A DNA stretch of 17,572 nt, from contig JBGPIK010000102.1 in NCBI GenBank assembly GCA_041484845.1, positions 1 through 17,572 on the forward strand, written 5' to 3'. The stretch is from JBGPIK01 sp041484845 (GTDB lineage Bacteria; Desulfobacterota; Binatia; UBA9968). Below the pieces are notes generated by a model. That model saw nothing but the letters and a program-made list of their open reading frames with translations. It ran no database searches and was not told the origin of the DNA. Below are positions 1 through 6,651 of this stretch, piece by piece. The position numbers were made by a program, and so were the translations under genes. Each line of letters opens with the position of its first letter. Position 1 is the first letter of the stretch.

Positions 1-96
1 ATTACAGGCAGGCATGACAATGTACCTGACAAAGCCTGCTGCACCCCACGCGATCATAAACATTATCGAACAATTGACCCATGCAAACTCAAAAGA

Positions 97-315
97 TCAC
101 GGGTATTGTTCTGCGTGAACCGCTTCCGGACCGTTCTTGACAGTTTGAAAATGATAAGCGGCGTATCGGGTCATTCTATCTAAGACTTCGGCGATGGGTT
201 CAGAATTGGCGCGGGCATCTTTATTCTCAATCAAATAATTGATCATCTTGACCAATTCTTTGTGCTGTTCATCCAATTTCGCAATGCCGTAGAAAATCCG
301 CCAGCTGAGTGGTAT
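97..315 (-). pseudogene. Bacteriohemerythrin remnant
   Basis: Read on the minus strand this gives 72 residues beginning PLSWRIFYGIAKLDEQHKE, followed by a YAAYHF motif. These match the start of bacteriohemerythrins (W...GI..iDeQHkeL, then YxxYHF), four-helix proteins that bind O2 through a di-iron site. The expected initiator is ATA (plus-strand 313-315) instead of ATG. The frame ends at TGA just after a YP, so the second half with the C-terminal H..H ligands is missing, and the usual HFxxEE helix is altered. It is therefore most likely a broken chromosomal gene. The lost start lies under the apparent tRNA promoter. No other start gives a full-length protein. The family call rests on motifs read by eye. 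Confidence 0.6.
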
Positions 316-318
316 AAG
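310..318 (+). promoter_or_regulatory. Putative extended -10 promoter of the tRNA gene
   Basis: TGGTATAAG is an extended -10 element (TG-N-TATAAG) 19 bases before the tRNA 5' end, with no convincing -35. Placement fits a short 5' leader. The same bases contain the degenerate start of the minus-strand hemerythrin remnant. Confidence 0.4.
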
Positions 319-337
319 TTCTTGATTTCTTTTATGT

Positions 338-411
338 GCCCCCGTAGCTCAGGTGGATAGAGCACAGGATTCCTAATCCTGGGGCCGTGAGTTCAAATCT
401 CGCCGGGGGCA
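338..411 (+). tRNA. tRNA-Arg (anticodon CCT)
   Basis: A full cloverleaf folds: acceptor GCCCCCG/CGGGGGC (338-344 with 404-410), D stem GCTC/GAGC, anticodon stem CAGGA/TCCTG, loop TTCCTAA with anticodon CCT at 372-374, T stem GTGAG/CTCGC and loop TTCAAAT, discriminator A at 411. CCT reads AGG, so this is an arginine tRNA. The 3' CCA is not encoded (ATT follows the discriminator). The gene is the integration target of the element: its 3' part from the anticodon loop onward is duplicated at 16612-16655, so the tRNA stays intact after insertion. Confidence 0.95.
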
Positions 412-413
412 TT
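370..413 (+). repeat. attL core (44-bp direct repeat, left copy)
   Basis: These 44 bases, from the first base of the anticodon loop to two bases past the discriminator, are identical to 16612-16655; the flanking bases differ (a369 versus t16611, a414 versus t16656). A repeat that begins in the anticodon loop and ends at the tRNA 3' end is the usual footprint of a tyrosine integrase using a tRNA attB. Confidence 0.93.
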
Positions 414-458
414 AAATTCCACCCACTTAGCAAGCCTTTCTCACCTCATACGTTAGCC

Positions 459-479
459 AATGTCTCCAAAATGTCTCCA
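459..479 (+). repeat. Putative integrase arm-type sites, left (P' side)
   Basis: Two tandem copies of ATGTCTCCA sit 46 bp inside the left attachment core. The whole 21-bp block is identical to 16485-16505, in the same orientation. Lambda-type integrases bind short repeated arm sites on both sides of the core with their N-terminal domain, and the position and pairing fit that role. The second copy is also the left half of a perfect inverted repeat, CTCCACA-cccc-TGTGGAG (475-492). Confidence 0.7.
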
Positions 480-492
480 CACCCCTGTGGAG
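475..492. repeat. Inverted repeat CTCCACA-cccc-TGTGGAG
   Basis: A perfect 7-bp inverted repeat with a 4-base spacer overlaps the end of the left arm-type block. It may be a binding site for an excision factor or a third, inverted arm site. The role is inferred only from position. Confidence 0.35.
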
Positions 493-567
493 CAGCTGAG
501 AACTATCGAAATTCCAAGCCGTGGTGACCATGATTCAAGTCAAAATTTCTAACCAAAGGGGGGAAAC

Positions 568-648
568 ATGCAGCAAGAACTAGAGAAAAGAAAGCGGCGC
601 CTTCAGATTCGCGAGCTTTTGGGGCCGAAGGCATCAAAGGAAAGGTAG
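568..648 (+). CDS. Small basic ORF (26 aa), function unknown
   Basis: The ORF begins ATG five bases after a run of G (GGGGGG, 558-563), a strong ribosome binding site, and ends TAG at 648. The product is short, helical-looking and rich in charged residues (MQQELEKRKRRLQIRELLG...). It is the first possible gene inside the left end, nine bases before the GTG of the next gene, and could be a leader peptide or a small DNA- or RNA-binding protein. No family is recognised. The strong ribosome binding site is the main support. Confidence 0.4.
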   Translation: MQQELEKRKRRLQIRELLGPKASKER

Positions 649-657
649 ACATTAACC

Positions 658-1341
658 GTGTCATACAAATATCGAACAATGAGCAAAGAAGAAGTCGATA
701 AAAGCCAACGAACCTGGGCCTTAACTGCGGCTGAAATCGTGGCGGCCGAGCTTGGAATCGAAGTGCCTGAAGTTCGCTTTATCACGGAAGCGGCAAGCGG
801 CTGGATTCAGAAAGAGGAGCGAGTTTTAGGACTCTGTGGCCGCGCTACCGTGATCGACATTGTACCTCACCGGCCTTTGAGAAATTTAATCTTGGTCGTT
901 GCTCATGAAGTGCGGCACGCATGGCAGTTTGCAACGCGCGAATATATTGAGTCGGAAGGTCGCCAAGAAGCGGACGCCGAAATCTTTGCAGAGGATTTCG
1001 GGAAGAGACTTGCCACAGATGAGCACGAATTACTGCTGGACCTCGTTGAGATTGGCGCCCAGGCCACAATAAAGGACAGCCGCACTTTCGACGATGCGGA
1101 AGGTTATATCCGCCTCTTGAGCGCCGGAAGATCGCCGGTTGCGGCGAGGCTACAGAGCGAGCTCGATTGCAACAGATCCCGAGTTGACATCCTGAGGATG
1201 CGCATTGAGCAGTATCATCGTCGCTGTGCGAGGCCAGGATTTCCCCGGGGCACCGAATTTTGGGGCATGTCACGTTACTGGTGGATATCACCACCGCGAA
1301 GCAAGCGGATCGGTGCGGCGGTTCTTAACAAAGCAAAATAA
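658..1341 (+). CDS. Putative zincin-like metallopeptidase (HExxH), 227 aa
   Basis: The product contains VVAHEVRHAWQ (H83, E84, H87), a classic HExxH zinc motif, followed about 17 residues later by a helix REGxxEADAEIFAEDF-like in character in which E104 or E108 could be the third ligand. This spacing resembles gluzincin-type peptidases, including phage ImmA/IrrE-like proteins that cleave repressors, but the rest is not recognisable. The C-terminal 50 residues are basic and rich in aromatic residues. The start chosen is GTG 658, with AAAGG about 12 bases upstream; ATG 679 is an alternative but lacks a ribosome binding site. It heads the left gene cluster. An anti-repressor or host-interaction protease is possible; the substrate is unknown. 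Confidence 0.55.
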   Translation: MSYKYRTMSKEEVDKSQRTWALTAAEIVAAELGIEVPEVRFITEAASGWIQKEERVLGLCGRATVIDIVPHRPLRNLILVVAHEVRHAWQFATREYIESEGRQEADAEIFAEDFGKRLATDEHELLLDLVEIGAQATIKDSRTFDDAEGYIRLLSAGRSPVAARLQSELDCNRSRVDILRMRIEQYHRRCARPGFPRGTEFWGMSRYWWISPPRSKRIGAAVLNKAK

Positions 1342-1372
1342 TCAGCAAAGGAAAAAAAAGGAGAAAAAACCG

Positions 1373-2020
1373 ATGGAAAGTTTATCGTTGAATCAATTTG
1401 ACACACTCCCGGTAGCCGTGGAACTTACGAAAGCGACGGAAAAGCTAACCGATTTCAAAGAACAACGTCATGAGGTGGAAAAACAGATCGACGAAATTAA
1501 TCGCAATTTGTCCAACCCTGGCCGGAATAGGATGGCCGCCGAAATTGACGCGCTTCTCACCGGCTCAAAATCGCCGCCCGTCGAGGATGAAGAGATAACC
1601 CGCAGAGACACGGGAAAGCTTTACCATCGCCGCCGTGTCCTTGACGAGGCGATAAAACACCAAGAGCGAACGATTGCCGAACTCCGGTCGAAATACAGCA
1701 AGCAAGTGTGCGAAAAACTTAGACCGCAAGCCGTCAAGATCGTTTCCAGGATTACCAAAACACTCGAGGAATTGAGCGCGGCGCTCGATGAGGAGAAAAC
1801 TTTCTTCGAGGACCTGCAAGCCAATGAAATCAGTTTCACATCTTGGATGCCTCGCGCCAATTTCCGCGGCGTGGGTTCGCTTAAGGATGAATACTCGAAT
1901 GTCAGGCTCTTTTTTAAGCAGCTGCGCGAAGACTATCCCGAGGTTGAGGTGAAACTCCCGGACGCGCGGCCCATTCGGTCGGATGGAACAATGCCGAGGT
2001 TAGTAGTCGGTGGCCGTTGA
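1373..2020 (+). CDS. Coiled-coil hypothetical protein, 215 aa
   Basis: ATG 1373 is chosen because AAGGAG (1359-1364) lies at good spacing; the frame is open upstream but without a better start. The protein is strongly charged and mostly helical, with two likely coiled-coil stretches (about residues 15-45, KLTDFKEQRHEVEKQIDEI, and 85-160, including LDEAIKHQERTIAEL), then a globular tail ending in PRLVVGGR. It is probably cytoplasmic; I see no signal or membrane segment. It overlaps the next gene's GTG by 11 bases, so the two are co-translated. Phage proteins of this look include scaffold-like and DNA-metabolism proteins, but I do not recognise a family. Confidence 0.7.
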   Translation: MESLSLNQFDTLPVAVELTKATEKLTDFKEQRHEVEKQIDEINRNLSNPGRNRMAAEIDALLTGSKSPPVEDEEITRRDTGKLYHRRRVLDEAIKHQERTIAELRSKYSKQVCEKLRPQAVKIVSRITKTLEELSAALDEEKTFFEDLQANEISFTSWMPRANFRGVGSLKDEYSNVRLFFKQLREDYPEVEVKLPDARPIRSDGTMPRLVVGGR

Positions 2021-2198
2021 CGTGAGCGAGCTACTTTCGGTTGATGAGATTAAGGGAATGCTTGGCATTGAATCGACCATTGCTCTGTGTCGCCTCATTC
2101 GGGACGGTAGCATTCCGCAGCCGATCATACGCTATGGCCCGCCCACATGGAACCCGGAAGAGGTAGCGCGGGCCGTGGCAAGAAACCACAAGGAGTGA
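2010..2198 (+). CDS. AlpA/excisionase-like helix-turn-helix protein, 62 aa
   Basis: The small product reads LLSVDEIKGMLGI, then a short turn, LCRLIRDGSIPQPI, then TWNPEEVARAVA. This is the MerR-like winged helix pattern of AlpA and excisionase proteins (LlsvdEia..lGis..tiyrLirdG.fP.Pi....rW...eV). Such proteins bind DNA to activate satellite or prophage genes or to direct excision. The GTG start at 2010 lies 10 bases after GAGG and overlaps the previous gene; GTG 2022 is an alternative. A second protein of this fold is at 14886, so one may be the excisionase and the other a transcription activator. The fold is fairly clear, the role is not. Confidence 0.65.
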   Translation: MAVDVSELLSVDEIKGMLGIESTIALCRLIRDGSIPQPIIRYGPPTWNPEEVARAVARNHKE

Positions 2199-2200
2199 AC

Positions 2201-2368
2201 ATGTCCACCCTCCGCAAATTAAATCAATGGTTGAGCTTTAGCGATTGCGTTTTCTGCGCGGCTACGGGTGCGCTAGGTTACGGCATCTTTCAGATTCATC
2301 CGCCTTCAGCATTCATAATCTTAGGTGTCTTGTTCATCGTTCTCACCACCTACGGAAGGTTCAAATGA
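2201..2368 (+). CDS. Small membrane protein, 55 aa, two transmembrane helices
   Basis: ATG 2201 follows AAGGAG (2190-2195) at ideal spacing. Residues about 13-32 (VFCAATGALGYGIFQI) and 36-50 (AFIILGVLFIVLTTY) are hydrophobic, separated by a short HPPS turn, giving a hairpin in the inner membrane with a basic N-terminus and C-terminus. Size and topology are those of small holins or immunity proteins, but there is no endolysin nearby to support a lysis role. Its stop overlaps the next start as ATGA. Confidence 0.6.
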   Translation: MSTLRKLNQWLSFSDCVFCAATGALGYGIFQIHPPSAFIILGVLFIVLTTYGRFK

Positions 2369-2556
2369 CGGACACCCAAAAGAAAGAAGATCGCGAATCA
2401 CAGCTTCGGGAAAAGCGGCAGCGCAAACAAGAGCGCCGTGAGCAGCGACGACGAGAGCGAGCAGGCCGTGAAGGAGCACCACCCCCGTACGGCCGGTCAA
2501 AACTCCATACCGTATCGCTGCGAACCGTTTCCCCCAGGAAGCGTGCAACAAATTGA
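2365..2556 (+). CDS. Highly basic small protein, 63 aa
   Basis: The start codon overlaps the previous stop (ATGA). The N-terminal 40 residues consist almost wholly of K, R, E and Q (for example KRQRKQERREQRRRERAG), giving a single charged helix; the tail has prolines and basic residues. It has no recognisable fold. It lies directly before the terminase small subunit gene and its charge suggests nucleic-acid contact. Low-complexity composition makes the coding call less certain than for its neighbours, but coupling to the upstream gene supports it. Confidence 0.5.
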   Translation: MTDTQKKEDRESQLREKRQRKQERREQRRRERAGREGAPPPYGRSKLHTVSLRTVSPRKRATN

Positions 2557-2594
2557 GTGAAATCGTATTAAAAAGGCCCTTTCAGAGGTGAAAC

Positions 2595-2954
2595 GTGAAG
2601 CAAAGTAGCGTTATCAAGCTGGCATTCCGACAGAAGGTGCCGAGAGCGCCGCAGGGATTGGAAAAGGCAGGCCGGCGGCTGTGGAAGACGATTCAAGAAC
2701 AATACGCAATCAGCGATCCGGGAGGCCTGGCCTTTTTAACTAGCGCCAGTCGCGCCGAGGATGACATAATTCGCTGGCGTGCCACTGTGGCCAAGGACGG
2801 CGACGTTATCGTCGTTCCCGAAAAGCCGTCAGTTCCGCATCCGTTGATTGCTGCTATCCGTGGAGCGGAAACGACGAAGCGCCAATCATTACGAAGCTTA
2901 AATTTGGACGTTGAGCCGTTGCACGGCCACCCAGGGCGGCCCGGAGGTAAGTGA
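2595..2954 (+). CDS. Phage terminase small subunit, P27-like, 119 aa
   Basis: The pattern VPRAPQGLEKAGRRLWKTIQEQYAI, then an acidic-helical stretch with RAEDDIIRWRATVAKDG, then PHPLIAAIRGAETTKRQSLRSLNLD and a terminal GRPGG resembles the P27 family of terminase small subunits (AP..l...gr.lW..i......D...l..la.a.d....a...i...G.......hP.......a......l..lgl). These proteins recognise the packaging site and recruit the large subunit. The start is GTG 2595 with GAGG upstream. The usual next gene, the terminase large subunit, is absent; a different gene begins at the stop (TGATG). The protein could therefore act with a large subunit supplied by a helper phage. The family call is by motif and length. 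Confidence 0.68.
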   Translation: MKQSSVIKLAFRQKVPRAPQGLEKAGRRLWKTIQEQYAISDPGGLAFLTSASRAEDDIIRWRATVAKDGDVIVVPEKPSVPHPLIAAIRGAETTKRQSLRSLNLDVEPLHGHPGRPGGK

Positions 2955-3529
2955 TGCCAACGAAAAGAACGCGCATTTCGCGCGCCATGGTGCCAGGAGT
3001 TTCTGAAGTCGCCTTGCACTTTCTGAGCGAGGGACTTTTTTTGCTGCCGGATAACTCAGAAAATGACGCTCTGCGCTGGCGGTATTTTACCACCACCGAA
3101 GAGAAGGAAAAAATTCTCGCGCAATGTAGGGACGCGATCCTCGTGGCGTGGATCGAGGAGCGGCCAGGTACTCGCCCGTCATGGTGGTGGCAAACCGACG
3201 CGCCCGAGAAAGCTCGTCGACGGCGAGGTGGCATTGGCGACCCAGCCCACGACCATCTAGCCTATACCGAGACTTACGGCCACGGCATCCCTTCGATTTT
3301 TTTGGATCCATTTTCGGTTGACTACTACAACGGCCGCGCGCGCGACGTGCACGGCAACAAAATCGGCGATCACAAAGAGGGCAGCTTTTCCGGGCGGGCG
3401 ATCGACCCGAGCGATCCGCCGCGTTACGAGTCCGAGGCCACTTACCTCAAACGCCTTGACCTGTTGCGGCCCGAGGAAAAGCGCCGGCTACGCAAAAAAG
3501 ACTTTGAGCCGGAAATTATTTCCGTCTAA
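2954..3529 (+). CDS. Phage-type conserved hypothetical protein, 191 aa
   Basis: ATG 2954 overlaps the previous stop by one base and follows GGAGG (2943-2947). The product contains ILVAWIEERPGTRPSWWW, then DAPEKARRRRGGIGDP, and near the end PPRYESEATYLKRLDLL with EEKRRLRKKDFEPEII. I associate the order RPGTRP.WW..DAPE..R..GG, then ESEa.YL.R..LL, with uncharacterised prophage proteins encoded near packaging genes, but I cannot name a function. The middle (about 100-150) carries aromatic and glycine residues and may be a surface loop. It is cytoplasmic by appearance. The frame continues after the stop into a second short motif-bearing stretch (next entry). Confidence 0.7.
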   Translation: MPTKRTRISRAMVPGVSEVALHFLSEGLFLLPDNSENDALRWRYFTTTEEKEKILAQCRDAILVAWIEERPGTRPSWWWQTDAPEKARRRRGGIGDPAHDHLAYTETYGHGIPSIFLDPFSVDYYNGRARDVHGNKIGDHKEGSFSGRAIDPSDPPRYESEATYLKRLDLLRPEEKRRLRKKDFEPEIISV

Positions 3530-3643
3530 GCGCGCGAAGAGGGCGTCATTCCTTGGGAATGGATCGTGGACGATAGCCGGTGGATGGAAGGCGACTCACG
3601 CACGCATGTTTTTCTTTACGTCGGCGGTTACGATTGCGAATGA
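3530..3643 (+). pseudogene. Short gene remnant containing a VIPWEWIVDDSR motif
   Basis: Immediately after the stop of the 191-aa gene, in the same frame, 37 codons read AREEGVIPWEWIVDDSRW and on to YVGGYDCE before a TGA. There is no start codon or ribosome binding site. The segment aRe.GvIPWeWIvDdsR looks like a conserved core of an uncharacterised phage protein family. I read it as what is left of a gene whose two ends were deleted, or as the far side of a nonsense mutation in a longer fused protein. Only motif resemblance supports it. Confidence 0.4.
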
Positions 3644-3659
3644 AAGAGATGCTCCACTC

Positions 3660-4079
3660 ATGAATGAAGGCCAAACCGAATTTTCCTTTTCGCTCGCCTC
3701 GAGCGACCATGACGGGCTTGCCCTGCTTCTCATGGGCTTCAATTGTACCCGTAGACATTTTCCGTCTGAAATTTTCAAACATCTCTCTCGCATCATACTT
3801 AAAGAACTCGAGCGCCGGCTCGAAGATGAAGCAGAGTCAGGCCTGTACACATTACCGATCGTCATTGGTCGGGTCCACGACCTAGAACTTGTTCGGGTGA
3901 TCGGCGGACTTCTTCAATGCAAAAAGCTTGTTCCGGCATCAGCTCCTATGACGGATTTTCTAAACGGCCTTACAGAATTTTTTCGGTTGGAAGTGAAACA
4001 TCGGCAACCGCACCTTGAGGACGCGTGTTTCGATTCATTTGAAACCTTTTGCAACGCCCTAAACGACTGGAGGGAATAA
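3660..4079 (+). CDS. Hypothetical protein, 139 aa, upstream of tape measure
   Basis: ATG 3660 is chosen; AAAGAGA lies about 10 bases upstream, and an earlier ATG at 3606 would add 18 residues. The product starts MNEGQTEFSFSLASSDHDGLALLL and is rich in helices, with acidic and aromatic residues (ILKELERRLEDEAE, DACFDSFETFCNALNDW). No family is recognised. It sits four bases before the tape-measure-like gene, the place where tailed phages encode their tail assembly chaperones, and its size fits, but nothing in the sequence confirms that. I see no slippery heptamer with a continuing frame that would give the usual frameshifted pair. Confidence 0.6.
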   Translation: MNEGQTEFSFSLASSDHDGLALLLMGFNCTRRHFPSEIFKHLSRIILKELERRLEDEAESGLYTLPIVIGRVHDLELVRVIGGLLQCKKLVPASAPMTDFLNGLTEFFRLEVKHRQPHLEDACFDSFETFCNALNDWRE

Positions 4080-4083
4080 TTTT

Positions 4084-5820
4084 ATGGCTGAATTAGCTCG
4101 ACTAGGAATCGTAGTACATGCTGACGGCGTTGAGGATGCCGCGGCCAAGCTCGGACAATTGAGTGACACAGGCCAAGCCGCTGCCGGTTCATTGTTCTAT
4201 ATGTCCGATGGTTCCGATAAGGCGGCTGCATCGCATGAGAAGCACGGAGCGTCAGCCTTTGGCGCTAGCGGACATTTGCATGGACTTAGAGAGGTCATTC
4301 ATTTAGCGACATCCGAACTCGGATTCATGGGGCCAGCGGCGATGGCCGTATCTCTGACATTGCGTAATTTTGGCGAGGCTGGTGTGCTAGCCGCCGGGCT
4401 TCTGGGCGGTCTAGCTGTGGGGTGGAAATTGGCGACGGCTGGCGCCGAAGCGTATGGCAAGGAAATGGATAAGATGATTTCGGGAATAAGAGATCGAAAC
4501 ATCAAGGGGCTTCAAACGGAAATCGAGGATCTAACCAAAGTTACACGAGGCCGCGAATCGTCGGGCGGCGGCCTCATAGCTACAGCTACTGAAAATTTTG
4601 CCCTGTCGGGTCGATATATTGGGGGTCTTCTGAGCGGCGGACCGGAAGGCATGCGCAATCAAGAGGCATGGCGAGCGACGACGCAGGCTAGGGAAGCACT
4701 GGAGCAGGTCCAACTCCAAGCCTACACGAAGGAGAACCGTATAATCAAAGATCAAATCGCGTTGATTGGAGTGGATGAGCCGACCGCCATCAGGCTTGCT
4801 GCAGACGCATTAGAGCGTGACTTGATTGCTAAATACGAAAAGCTCGGTATCAAAACCGCAGAATCGCGCAAACAGGCCAGGGAACTAGCGCAAGAGGATG
4901 CGTATAGAAAACAAGGTGCGAGTGCATCTACGGCAGTAGATGAAGCGACCAAACTGACGCAAGCGCTCGTGCTACAGGCGGCTCAACACACGATGAGCGC
5001 TCATGCGGTAGCACAACTGAGTACGGAATTTCAAGTCAATGATCTCTGGATGAGCAAACTTGGAAAAGATTATCCCGAACTCGCGCGACAAACGGAATCG
5101 TACATCCGAAGTGTCAATGGACTGACTGAAGCCCACAGGCAAATGGCCGAAGGCGAAAAGGCGTTACATGCTGCGGAGCAAGAGTTTGGCGTGGTATCGC
5201 CATCCACAAAAGCGACTGAGGCCAGAACGTCGGCCCAAAGTTTCGGCGATATATTTAAGAACCAGAAAGCGTTTGGTTTTAGCGACAACGATATAACGCA
5301 AATGTTCTCGCAACTCGTTACGAAACTGGAAGGTGCTGGCACGAAGGATATTCCAGGCTTACTTACTTCCAAAATGGGCGCCGATTTATCGCAAACTCAA
5401 TATGACCGGTTACGTGCATCCTTGAGCGACTTAACCACCGGATACAAAGAGGTTCAGACGGTCGAAGCTCAATGGAGCTACAATGCTTTTGGCGGCAGTC
5501 AACGGCTCGCCGATGAAATTAAGACAACATTAGTTCCGGTTTTAGGGAAAGACCTAGTAGCAGCAATGGATCAAAGCCAAACCGGAATGAATGCGTGGGG
5601 GCAAGGATTTGAAACTCAAACCACAAAAGCGGCGGCGGGATTCAGGAAGATCGCGATAGAGATCGAGGGAGTAGACGCAAGGTTGAAGGCGCTAGCCGAT
5701 ACTATTCTAAACATGCCCGTGGTCGATCTCGGGCAAGCCGCGGCGGGCTTGCCTGCTATCGAGCAGCAAATTCAGCAATCGACGGGAAACACGCCTCCCG
5801 GTTTGAGGGTGTTTAACTAA
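4084..5820 (+). CDS. Tail tape-measure-like protein, 578 aa
   Basis: The N-terminus, ARLGIVVHADGVEDAAAKLGQL and QAAAGS, has the pattern of tail length tape-measure proteins (l.i.vda.gv..a...L..l...g..a). A hydrophobic block follows at about 79-120 (MGPAAMAVSLTL, AGVLAAGLLGGLAVGW), as in the membrane-inserting part of such proteins. The rest is long, helical and rich in A, Q, E and K. In phages the protein sets tail length and helps DNA enter the cell. At 578 aa it is short for a siphophage tape measure, which would imply a short tail. GGAGG at 4070-4074 precedes the ATG. No other tail gene is nearby, so a partner phage would have to supply them, or the protein serves another membrane role. 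Confidence 0.6.
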   Translation: MAELARLGIVVHADGVEDAAAKLGQLSDTGQAAAGSLFYMSDGSDKAAASHEKHGASAFGASGHLHGLREVIHLATSELGFMGPAAMAVSLTLRNFGEAGVLAAGLLGGLAVGWKLATAGAEAYGKEMDKMISGIRDRNIKGLQTEIEDLTKVTRGRESSGGGLIATATENFALSGRYIGGLLSGGPEGMRNQEAWRATTQAREALEQVQLQAYTKENRIIKDQIALIGVDEPTAIRLAADALERDLIAKYEKLGIKTAESRKQARELAQEDAYRKQGASASTAVDEATKLTQALVLQAAQHTMSAHAVAQLSTEFQVNDLWMSKLGKDYPELARQTESYIRSVNGLTEAHRQMAEGEKALHAAEQEFGVVSPSTKATEARTSAQSFGDIFKNQKAFGFSDNDITQMFSQLVTKLEGAGTKDIPGLLTSKMGADLSQTQYDRLRASLSDLTTGYKEVQTVEAQWSYNAFGGSQRLADEIKTTLVPVLGKDLVAAMDQSQTGMNAWGQGFETQTTKAAAGFRKIAIEIEGVDARLKALADTILNMPVVDLGQAAAGLPAIEQQIQQSTGNTPPGLRVFN

Positions 5821-6191
5821 TGGCTGCTGCTGAAAAACTTGAATATCCGTACACCGGAGGTGTGACGGCCTCTCGCTCTTCGGCGACTCGGGACGCCCAA
5901 AAAGAGGCGCTACGGATCAATGATATGAAAACAACCGAAAGAGGCTCAGGCATCGGGCTTTGCGATATTTGCCAACAGAGGGCTTTGGTCAGGAGGCTGG
6001 CGAGAGACCATGACCATTCCAATGGGAAATGGCGTGGACAACTATGTGCGCGGTGTAACATGGGTCTCGGGCATTTCAAAGACAAGCCTAAGCGGCTGAG
6101 GCGCGCCGCGGAATATCTAGATTTTTGGAAAATGCTTCACAACGGCGATACCGATTGCACGTTCGATGAATACGCGTGCCGGGTGTCATGA
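5820..6191 (+). CDS. Recombination endonuclease VII-like HNH nuclease, 123 aa
   Basis: The start overlaps the previous stop (TAATG). The motif order is C48-D-I-C51, then RDHDHSNGKWRG with D63, H64 and H66, then C76-ARCN with C79 and N80, and LGHFKD. This matches the zinc-bound His-Me fold of T4 endonuclease VII: four cysteines, D-H-x-H, and an N right after the last cysteine. Such enzymes cut branched DNA and, in many phages, act near the terminase at cohesive-end packaging sites. All expected key residues are visible. The C-terminal tail is short and acidic. It is coupled to the next gene by ATGA. Confidence 0.8.
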   Translation: MAAAEKLEYPYTGGVTASRSSATRDAQKEALRINDMKTTERGSGIGLCDICQQRALVRRLARDHDHSNGKWRGQLCARCNMGLGHFKDKPKRLRRAAEYLDFWKMLHNGDTDCTFDEYACRVS

Positions 6192-6499
6192 ACACAGAGC
6201 GCAAACCCAAGTCCAACCTTTGCCGATGGAATTGTGGGCGGGAGACGAAGAACCATTCCGGCCTCTGCAGTGAGTGTTGGCATGCAGCGGGGATCCTTCG
6301 GTCCAACACCGACGCGGGTTACAAGGCTTGGCTTGAGAAGCGAAGAGCGAAGGCAAGTTGGCCGCCGAATCCAAAACGACAGGTCGCGAGCAGAAAGGCA
6401 TCTGAAGCGAGGCGAGCCAGAACGGCCCAATTGCACCCGCATTCGCTTGTCACGGAGCTTTTTGAGGCTGGAGATACATATCCAAGGGTTATCCCTTAA
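6188..6499 (+). CDS. Small zinc-finger protein, 103 aa
   Basis: ATG 6188 overlaps the HNH gene stop (ATGA). Residues about 12-31 read CRWNCGRETKNHSGLCSECW, a C-x3-C, C-x2-C zinc knuckle, followed by a basic linker (WLEKRRAKASWPPNPKRQ) and a tail without pattern. It is probably a nucleic-acid-binding partner of the HNH nuclease, given the overlap. A long overlapping frame in the same region has no comparable motif. No named family is recognised. Confidence 0.65.
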   Translation: MNTERKPKSNLCRWNCGRETKNHSGLCSECWHAAGILRSNTDAGYKAWLEKRRAKASWPPNPKRQVASRKASEARRARTAQLHPHSLVTELFEAGDTYPRVIP

Positions 6500-6615
6500 C
6501 CGAAGCGGATCGACGCGATTTGAGGCCATAACGCAGGCATTGATTGTTCATGGTTTGCCAACCGGAAAACTAACCGAAGAGTTTATCACCGTCGAAGCTT
6601 GAATTTTGTTTGCCC

Positions 6616-6645
6616 TTGACACTAACCCGACCAATGGCCTATAGT
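6616..6645 (+). promoter_or_regulatory. Sigma-70-type promoter of the XRE gene, leaderless
   Basis: The -35 is a perfect TTGACA (6616-6621) and the -10 is TATAGT (6640-6645) with an 18-bp spacer. The expected start of transcription, seven bases past the -10, is the A of ATG 6652. The mRNA would be leaderless, like lambda cI from pRM, and no ribosome binding site is seen upstream. Confidence 0.65.
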
Positions 6646-6651
6646 CCGACC

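Noticed and set aside
845..1294. A 149-codon minus-strand frame opposite the HExxH gene.
   Set aside because: No recognisable motif, cysteine-rich low-quality composition, and fully antisense to a better supported gene.
6234..6602. A 122-codon frame overlapping the zinc-finger gene.
   Set aside because: It lacks domain motifs and a ribosome binding site, and runs over the coupled zinc-finger gene in another frame.
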